Part shown: positions 58,401 to 64,000 of the stretch, one piece after another
Layout: each line of letters begins with the position of its first letter
Position numbering within the stretch: the stretch's first letter is position 1
Assembly: GCA_003260075.1 (NCBI GenBank)
Contig: QLIY01000076.1
Location: 14,895 to 78,894 of the forward strand
Length of the DNA: 64,000 bases
Direction: 5' to 3'
Origin: Phallusia mammillata
Lineage: Eukaryota; Chordata; Ascidiacea; Phlebobranchia; Ascidiidae
The notes under the pieces: model-generated
What the model saw: the letters and a program-made list of their open reading frames with translations, nothing else
What the model was told of the DNA's origin: nothing
The model's database searches: none
Position numbers and translations under genes: made by a program

Positions 58401-60496
58401 TTAGTCATTGGGTTTTGGGTGTTTTTTAATAAATTACCTCTCCAAATGCGCTGAAAAACTGGACCACTGTTATATCCTTATCTTGAGTCAGTGATCGTTG
58501 ATATCCAGCAATGGCTAGAGTGGAACCGGTCTCATTCCATTTAGCATCAACAATTTGCATTGTTGCATCAACCAACACTGGTCCTTTAACACAAACCAGC
58601 ATTTTAACACAGTTGTACACACAGAAAACATTTTTCTTTACAAAACATGGTCAAAACGTACATTACACAAAACTGATACACTAACACAAATAAAGTAAAT
58701 ATAACTTTGTCAGAAAACACAGCAATAAGCCAACTAGGTGTAACACTTACTATCATCTGCTTCATTTCTCATGATTTGGCATCTTCCATTATCAAAGCAA
58801 ACTGCTAAGCATGGACAATCCTGTTCAATATATCCCATCCTTCCATTATACCATTCAAGTGCTGAGATGCTCACAGCCCCTGTCACATTCACGAGGCAGT
58901 GCAATTCTACTTTACCCTGTAATAAAAATACTGGCATTTTACACATTTGATAGCTGTTTTGTCCGGACACCAAATACATGGTTCTGACAAAAAACAGAAA
59001 TTAACATATTGGTGAAATAGGTAATAGTAAACTGGAGTACATTGGTCACAAAAGTGTTTGTTTACTTACAATTGGATTTCCAAGACTGTCATAAATGTGG
59101 AGTTCGCCATTTGTTGTTCCAAACAAGATAATCTTACTATCTGGAGACCACTGATAAAATACAAGCACACCAGATTTGAGTAAAATTGATCAGCTACCTA
59201 TCAAAAACTGTTTTCTGACTTACTGCCACATTGGATAGCAGCATGTTTCTTAGTTCTTTTCCCCAAATCCTATTCCCATCCACAGAACCAACAATAACAG
59301 CACCATCTTCGTATGCAATGCAAATCTTTTGACCATCAGCATTCCAAGACATTGATCTTACAACAGATTTGTTACGATTGTTGATCATTTCCTCAAACCA
59401 CTGTCCTGTAAAAATGCATTAAATGGTTCAGACGCATAAAATAGTTTCAACCGCATAATTAAATACAAAAAAATCGGGCCTTTTTCTTAAAAAAATAAGA
59501 TACTTTATTAGAGATAAATATCTGAAAACCATGAAACGCTAACCTTTGAAAAGCATCCACACTATAATGAGGCCCTTGTGATCACTGGTGGTGAGTTTTT
59601 GATAATGATTGTTCCAAGTAACCACCTTAACCGTTCCTGTTTACAAAAACAATACATTTTACTTGTTGCAGTTAACAACACCCAATCTAAAGCAGCAATG
59701 GTATTAAAATAACTTCCCAGTGTGAAGTACAACTTGTATATATCCCCCCCCCCACCACCTTAACCGTTCCTGTTTACAAAAACAATACATTTTACTTGTT
59801 GTAGTTAACAACACCCAATCTAAAGCAGCAATGGTATTAAAAGAATTTCCCAGTGTGAAGTACAACTTGATATAGCTGAACTGCTACACCAAATGTGCCA
59901 CTATAACATTCAATAAAAATAATACAAAATTCTTACCAGAGTGTCCCTCCATGGTTTGATTCATACTTAGATTGCTTGGAGCAGCCAATCCCCTGATATT
60001 TGCATCCTTGGATAAGTTGCTCTCAAGTTTTAGAACCTAGCAACACCAAATATATTGAATTTTGTACTACAACAGGACTATATATCAACTGTAACATTTT
60101 ATAGTTTTTTTCAGCGAAATGTTTATTTGTGGGGGAAAATATTACGTCTATTGTCTGACTAAAAAAAAAACGGTCCCTGTTTTATTGGGTATTATGTTAA
60201 AGTTTCCTACCTTAAGAAGCCCATCTGCACCACCACAAGCAATGTAACCTTCTTCTTTATTCCATGATAAGCAATGAAGAGAAATGTTATTAGGAATTGC
60301 AATCTGCCAAAACAAATTTAGTAAACCTTATCACTCATGTCATTTTCAATTTTTCATAGATTCGATTTGCAATCACGTTATGTCACAGAAAAACTAAGTT
60401 TGGCCCTAAAACTAGATTAGTTAAAGGTACGAAAAATGCAGAGTTAACAGGTTTCATTTTGTTTTGACCTACCTTTTTACTGAGATACACAAACAT
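43426..60496 (-). CDS. WDR35: Intraflagellar transport protein IFT121 (WDR35)
   Basis: About 1,160 residues over 29 exons, against about 1,170-1,180 in vertebrates. It starts [14 protein letters not shown] and ends CPTCKRC...[10 protein letters not shown], a C-terminal zinc-binding motif typical of the family. Exons 1-16 encode the two N-terminal WD40 propellers (for example [51 protein letters not shown]); exons 17-29 encode the TPR-like helical solenoid (for example [42 protein letters not shown]). As part of the IFT-A complex it works in retrograde ciliary transport and entry of membrane proteins into cilia. Exons 15, 18, 19, 20 and 25 occur twice in the window, and parts of 4, 11, 13, 17, 21 and 24 recur, each beside a poly-C run; this model uses one copy of each. 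Exon 21 is interrupted by a poly-C join and is incomplete. The intron after exon 16 has a GC donor (CAG|GCAAGT). Confidence 0.93.
45800..46011. mobile_element. hAT-type non-autonomous element (212 bp)
   Basis: Starts CAGTGGTTGGCAACC, ends GGTTGCCGACCACTG; flanking 8-mers CTTTAGAT and CATTAGAT match at 7 of 8. Internal GGTCCGTGA motif. It lies in an IFT121 intron. Confidence 0.85.
47135..47259. mobile_element. Truncated hAT-type element at a contig-like edge
   Basis: Ends GGTTGGGAACCACTG followed by GTCTACAG (47260-47267). The other copy of the region has one GTCTACAG at 46581-46588 and no element. The 5' end is cut by the poly-C run. Confidence 0.75.
47382..47952. mobile_element. hAT-type non-autonomous element (571 bp)
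   Basis: Inverted termini CAGGGGTGGGGAACCTTT and GGTTCCCCACCCCTG. Target duplication ATCTAAAC (47374-47381) and GTCTAAAC (47953-47960), one mismatch. The empty site GTCTAAAC is at 46694-46701 in the duplicated copy. No transposase frame recognised. Confidence 0.9.
49103..49360. repeat. About three tandem 64-bp units carrying TGACGTCA palindromes
   Basis: Units begin GCTAAAA at about 49175, 49239 and 49302. Four perfect TGACGTCA octamers (49208-49215, 49256-49263, 49319-49326, 49335-49342) and one TGATGTCA (49192-49199). A hAT-like terminus CAGTGGTTCTTAAC at 49103 precedes them, but no matching 3' end was found. It lies in an IFT121 intron. Confidence 0.8.
49753..50390. repeat. Direct duplication (~315 bp) around a C9 run
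   Basis: Block 49753-50066 recurs at 50076-50390 with few differences. Both copies end at the same point inside IFT121 exon 21 (minus strand ADRQKW|GTAAGT). Confidence 0.85.
50404..50822. repeat. Duplicated intron block either side of IFT121 exon 21
   Basis: CAACAATGAGTAACAACTAG and the following ~95 bases occur at 50404-50504 and at 50716-50822, bordered by poly-C runs at 50391-50403, 50505-50514 and 50823-50833. The first copy sits on the wrong side of exon 21, which indicates misordered pieces. Confidence 0.8.
50834..51484. repeat. Two strongly diverged copies of one IFT121 intron end
   Basis: 50834-51025 and about 51300-51484 align over most of their length at roughly three quarters identity by eye. 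Each runs into the 3' end of exon 20 (CTTCTGTCCATTTCCAAGTA); the first copy is then cut by a C11 run at 51051-51061. Confidence 0.65.
52610..52764. mobile_element. hAT-type element interrupted by a poly-C run
   Basis: Left terminus CAGTGTTTTCCAACC at 52610 and right terminus TCGAGAACCACTG ending at 52764, separated by C11 at 52659-52669. Flanking 8-mers do not match, so the halves may come from different haplotypes or insertions. Confidence 0.55.
52866..53461 (-). CDS. WDR35: Second version of IFT121 exons 18-20, with exons 18 and 19 fused
   Basis: Exon 20 version B (52866-53022) is cut at its 3' end by a C9 run. Then comes a 220-base intron, against 765 bases in version A, and a single 218-base exon (53244-53461) equal to exon 18 (81) plus exon 19 (137) with no intron between. 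Its outer acceptor and donor are intact. Encoded residues match version A at all substituted codons compared. It is either the other haplotype or a partial tandem duplicate. Confidence 0.75.
54590..54940. repeat. Direct duplication around a C11 run
   Basis: TTAGGAGTTGAAAGTCAACA and about 90 further bases occur near 54590 and again at 54831 after C11 at 54820-54830. IFT121 intron 16. Further short joins with partial duplicates lie at 54081-54090 and 54269-54278; the latter repeats the end of exon 17. Confidence 0.8.
55410..55860. repeat. Direct duplication around a C10 run, including IFT121 exon 15
   Basis: Copy 1 begins CTCTTGAGCCAATGG at 55410 and copy 2 at 55663, joined by C10 at 55609-55618. 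Copy 2 is preceded by the 3' end of a hAT element (55619-55662, ending GTTTGAGAACCACTG); copy 1 has the empty site. The two versions of exon 15 differ at seven positions, all synonymous. Confidence 0.88.
55619..55662. mobile_element. 3' end of a hAT-type element at a poly-C join
   Basis: GAGCCGCATGCGGCCCCGAA to GTTTGAGAACCACTG, the same family as the complete element at 62974-63190. Followed by CTCTTGAG (55663-55670), which is single at 55410-55417 in the other copy. Confidence 0.8.
56571..56747. repeat. Direct duplication around a C11 run, overlapping IFT121 exon 13
   Basis: TTTTGTGGCATGGGGCTTTT and about 60 further bases at 56571-56653 recur at 56665-56747. The second copy holds a truncated exon 13. 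Confidence 0.85.
57300..57586. repeat. Direct duplication around a C12 run, overlapping IFT121 exon 11
   Basis: 57300-57436 recurs at 57450-57586 with about four substitutions. The second copy includes the 5' part of exon 11. Confidence 0.87.
59621..59875. repeat. Direct duplication around a C10 run, overlapping the IFT121 exon 4 acceptor
   Basis: ACCACCTTAACCGTTCCTG and the next ~105 bases at 59621-59743 recur at 59754-59875. The first 16 bases of exon 4 are therefore present twice. Confidence 0.87.
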
Positions 60497-61756
60497 TTTG
60501 CTCCTTTTTCGTTTGACGAATTTACTTTACCGATGCTTGTATTTTTAGTTCACAAACACAAGAACCCACATCGACTTCTCAAACAAAAAATTAGTAAACT
60601 TATCAATCCAAGTGCAGGTTTTGTCGGCAAGTTTTGATATTTCATTCTAACGATAACCAAACATTTGCGGGTAGACAAATAAGAGAGACTGAATAGATCC
60701 AGTGCACTAGGGTAACAAGTAAGGTAAACAATTGCAACAATGTACAATTTATACATAAATTTTACTATAACTAGCAATTTTATAAATATAGTTAGTAAGT
60801 TAAAAGCTGATTAAAATTAAATAAAGCAGACCTTTTTGGAACTTTTTCTAGTCAATACTCTGGTGCAGACGAAAAATGTCTTGGAGCTTTGTCGGCAGTT
60901 TTGTTTAAATCAAGCGGTTTACTTGCTCCAAACAAAAATCAGTAAATAAATAATTTGTTTCTTCTCTGACACCCGGCACGGTCTTTAAAACTCAGACAAG
61001 TCTTCAAGTTGCATTTCATTTTATTAAATAAATTTGTTCAGCTACTAACAAAGCATGAACAACTTAACATCGTTAAAGTTGTTTACAATATATACACGGA
61101 CTAATGAAAAGGGTGCATCACCGGTTATCACACGCAATCAAAACAAAATCGTTCCCTTTTGCACGTAAAATCTACGCACAATTTAAAAAATCTAATAAAA
61201 GAGACATTGTTTTGCGAGGCAAACCATTTTTTGTTTGCATCGAAATTCGGATGCTATGTCAACACAACAAGGGGGGAAAGAGTTCAGTAAAAATGTCAAA
61301 ACAACGTAAAAACACGATACTACAAAACTAAGTCTACACTACTATTTTTAAGCACACTACATTTTTCTTGGCTTCTCGGCCGTTAGTCTAACTTTTAACA
61401 GTTTAGAATGTTAAGTTCAGAACAAAATGCAATGCACAAAATTGGTAATATCTAGCATTGTGTGGCAAATGTTAAAACTACTGAGTAATATGTCAATAAC
61501 TAGCGGTAAATTTATGTTTTTTTGAAACAAACGCTATTTTGCAGTTCATGTTGAAACAAACTTACAATATCGTGTCACGGATGCACAAAAGTGAAATAAC
61601 ACTTGGTCAAAAAGGTAAAGAAAAGAAAAAAAGTAACAAGTCTACAGTGAAAGAAATAGTACACTCCACTTTAAACCACGCCCGCTCCTTCCAACCAATC
61701 ACACACCCGCTCCGTGTATGCTTGTCTAGTGTCGTTGACGGCTGTTTAAAAGACGA
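60497..61756. other. Intergenic: IFT121 5' flank and 3' flank of the LRR gene
   Basis: No supported coding sequence. A minus-strand AATAAA candidate for the LRR gene lies near 61018-61024. No TATA box is evident upstream of the IFT121 start. Confidence 0.5.
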
Positions 61757-63441
61757 CTAGGTTTGAATGGTCGGTAAATTTGAAAAGGGTGAAGGTTTTG
61801 TTAATGCGACACTCTTGGTTCCCGTTCCCACTTCATGCACCACTGTCATGGTGGTCAACGACATCTTTCCCCCCCCCCTCGGTAAATTTGAAAAGGGTGA
61901 AGGTTTTGTTAATGCGACACTCTTGGCTCCCGTTCCCACTTCATGCACCACTGTCATGGTGGTCAACGACATCTTGCCCCCCCCCCTAAAACCGACACTA
62001 CGCTTGACCTCGACGCTGCACCGGATGACTTGCCGAAATTGACGAAGTTTTCGACAGCTGAATTCTTTTCCCTGACCTCGAGGTCGACAGCACTGTTTCG
62101 TTTGCACATGTAGATGGCAAAAAGCCCAGCACTGACACCCACTAAAACGGCGACGGTGGTGACAAGAAGAACACTGCTTTCGGCTGGACAGAGGCTCTTT
62201 GCGTTAATTTGGAATAGAGAGTTTCCCGCCATAGAAACTGGAGAGTCGCATACAGCGTGACTAAAGAAAAAATAATAATAAATTCACACTGAAACTTAAG
62301 CAAATAATTTTTTTGTTATACACTTTTGTTTTGTGTATGATAAGCTACTTACGTGTAAGTGATGTTTCGTCTGTCAAAATCCTCTTCCACTCGTTTAAGA
62401 TAACAGTCGCAATGCCATAGATTATCGTGGAGATAAACCTCTCTGAGATTGTGCATGTGTTCGAACAGTTTTACCTCAAGCGTTTGCAAGTAGTTGTCAC
62501 TGAAGTCAATCTAGTCAAATATTTCACACATTAATTCAGGAATAAAATACAAAAGCATTTTTTCATATAGACGAGTCGTTTTTACTTGCGCAAACAGAAG
62601 CTATAATTTAGAAGTTTTTACATTGGTATTCATTTTACCTGCTCTAAAAGCCGGAGTTTGGCAAACATGTGTACTTGGAGTTTGTGCAGTTTGTTGTCAG
62701 GAAGAATCAATTCCTTTAGCTGCTTCAACCGACCCATTGACCGGGGAAGGATTTGGATGAAGTTGTTGGCAAGATCGAGTCGCGTCAAGGTCTTGGACAT
62801 ACCCCGAAATATTCTAAAATGTTGTAATAATTAATTGAAGATCAGAGAAGTTTGCCAAGACGCTAGTGTTTTTGTTTTTTATCTGAACAAACTTTGTTCC
62901 CCTGTTAAATTTATTTACCTTGAGTTTATTTGTACATGACTGATTTTAATGTCTGATTTTGTAGCCTATAGGCCAGTGGTTCTCAAACTTTTTTATTGTC
63001 GGGGCCAAATGGTATTTTTTTAAGTGTGTAGAGAGCCGCAAACAAACGAAACCTTGAGAAAATCACTAAAGATTATTACTTTAAAAGCTAAAATAGCAGT
63101 GTTTGGTGGTTTTCTGGGGTCTGGTGCGAGCCGCAAAATAAGTAGTTGGGAGCCGCATGCGGTCCCGAAAACCGAGTTTGAGAACCACTGCTATAGGCTA
63201 TGTGTGGCAACTTGGTTAAACTTTTGTTTCAAAAACCGTTATTATTAAATTCGCCATGTTTTTTATCTGTTTCTTATAAATAAATTGCAGAAAGAGGCTA
63301 CTTACGGATCTGGTATATAGTCGAGATCATTATGGGCAATTTCCAAGACTTCCAAGTTGACAAGTTTCTTAAAGATCTTTAGTGGAAGTTTCTCAATTCG
63401 GTTGTGATTGAGATAAAGGTGCTTGGTGGGTTTTGGAATAT
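61757..63441 (-). CDS. Leucine-rich-repeat single-pass membrane protein (C-terminal part)
   Basis: Four minus-strand exons: 63441-63306, 62813-62639, 62510-62353, 62260-61757. LRR units are visible (LYLNHNRIEKLP, LEVLEIAHNDLDYIP, LTRLDLANNFIQILP, LKELILPDNKLHKL, DFSDNYLQTLE), then an LRR C-terminal cap beginning LWHCDCYLKRV with paired cysteines CDSP and SLCPAE, a transmembrane segment (VLLVTTVAVLVGVSAGLFAI) and a basic cytosolic stretch. The 5' exons with signal peptide and LRR N-cap are missing or not recognised, probably beyond the window. The final exon contains two G-run joins (minus strand); the tail KMSLTTMTVVHEVG...TIQT is duplicated and out of frame with the upstream part as assembled. 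Likely a cell-surface adhesion or recognition protein; the exact family is uncertain. Confidence 0.78.
61763..61986. repeat. Direct duplication around two C10 runs in the LRR gene's last exon
   Basis: GGTAAATTTGAAAAGGGTGA and the next ~85 bases occur at 61763-61868 and 61879-61976, separated by C10 (61869-61878) and followed by C10 (61977-61986). One substitution changes a codon (Ala versus Thr in the tail). Confidence 0.88.
62974..63190. mobile_element. hAT-type non-autonomous element (217 bp), GAGCCGC family
   Basis: Starts CAGTGGTTCTCAAAC, ends GTTTGAGAACCACTG; perfect 8-bp target duplication CTATAGGC at 62966-62973 and 63191-63198. It lies in an intron of the LRR gene. Confidence 0.92.
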
Positions 63442-63459
63442 CTAAAACAAAGTTACAAA

Positions 63460-63796
63460 CAGTCAGTGAACAAACCCACCAAGAAGAAAATGCGCAAAGC
63501 AGTTAACAAAGAGAAAAAAACTTGAAATACACGTGGTCCGTGTTTTCTGAGCCCTAAAATTTTTAACCTGCGTCATGTGTGTCCCATCATGTGTAATTTA
63601 GTTACATTGTTAGGGATAAATCGTTTCCAGTTTATACACATGATTGCCCCCCCCCCGTGAACAAACCCACCAAGAAGAAAATGCGCAAAGCAGTTAACAA
63701 AGAGTAAAATTTTTAACCTGCGTCATGAGTGTCCCATCATGTGTAATTTAGTTACATTGCTAGGGATAAATCGTTTCCAGTTTATGCACATGATTA
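63460..63796. repeat. Direct duplication around a C10 run with a ~51-bp indel
   Basis: GTGAACAAACCCACCAAGAA (about 63460) recurs at 63657 after C10 at 63647-63656. The second copy lacks about 51 bases present in the first, an indel polymorphism if the copies are alleles. No exon recognised between here and 64000. Confidence 0.85.
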
Positions 63797-64000
63797 AACA
63801 TACAACTTTTGAGCCTTTGCCTTTGGTCAGGGAATAATGTTTTAACCTGTTTGAACCGAGTTTTGACGAAAAACTTTAACCATGACTGGCTTTCTACGCT
63901 TTTCAATCGGCACATACTAACATCAGCAGTTAAAACACAGGTTGTCCGGTCGTTTATGCCGTCTGCTTTGTTCCCCAGACGCAATGCTTTGTGGCTTGAT

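Larger units (their letters stand above)
54422..60496 (-). other. WDR35: IFT121 exon map, exons 1-17 (WD40 half)
   Basis: Exons, 5' to 3': 1, 60496-60473; 2, 60303-60211; 3, 60036-59937; 4, 59636-59544; 5, 59405-59224; 6, 59150-59070; 7, 58916-58751; 8, 58583-58438; 9, 58250-58125; 10, 57792-57689; 11, 57356-57214; 12, 57089-56948; 13, 56610-56538; 14, 56244-56191; 15, 55565-55456 (second copy 55818-55709); 16, 55050-54969; 17, 54550-54422. All acceptors end in AG and donors are GT except the GC after exon 16. Translation follows the vertebrate protein without a gap. Confidence 0.88.

Noticed and set aside
61757..62107. A 116-codon tandem-repeat protein on the minus strand
   Set aside because: The apparent repeat is two copies of one exon tail joined by a G10 run; the upstream part of that frame is out of phase with the LRR gene's real reading frame.
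13826..63796. CRISPR-like or satellite interpretation of the repeated blocks
   Set aside because: Each block occurs only twice, with unrelated sequence from pair to pair and a poly-C between; there are no regular spacers.
1..64000. tRNA, rRNA or other structured RNA genes
   Set aside because: I looked for cloverleaf-type and conserved rRNA motifs and saw none I could support; a covariance-model scan would be needed to be sure.

Overview
The window looks like a compact, AT-rich invertebrate genome with short introns. Several genes have a 3' splice acceptor only 20-50 bases upstream of the start codon. Protein similarity to vertebrate families is high (IFT121, ceramide synthase, SLC43A3). A tunicate (ascidian) is the best guess; the sequence does not prove it.

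Layout. 1-3329: no recognisable gene. 3366-6985: two single-coding-exon SLC43A3-like transporter genes, tail to tail. 7140-8830: a decayed LINE. 8831-16000: no gene recognised; mobile elements and duplicated blocks. 16561-19001 (+): a six-exon lipocalin. 21342-22427 (-): ceramide synthase. 24285-41012 (-): a 22-exon gene for a protein of about 1,790 residues that I do not recognise, with a Cys-rich module and a C-terminal double zinc ribbon. 43426-60496 (-): IFT121/WDR35, 29 exons, followed almost from first to last residue. 61757-63441 (-): the C-terminal part of a leucine-rich-repeat membrane protein whose 5' end is not in view. The last four genes lie head to tail on the minus strand and share no obvious pathway.

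The dominant unexplained structure is about 25 short poly-C runs (9-13 C, usually 10). Each is typically flanked by two near-identical copies of the same 80-1,000 bp. The copies behave like two haplotypes joined end to end. At four sites one copy carries a hAT-type element, whole or cut by the junction, and the other has the empty site. Duplicated IFT121 exons differ only at synonymous positions, and one copy of exons 18-19 lacks the intron found in the other. I read most of these joins as unmerged haplotype contigs in the assembly. The contrasts they expose (polymorphic transposons, a polymorphic intron, very divergent introns) are the most interesting biology here, with the unrecognised 22-exon gene.
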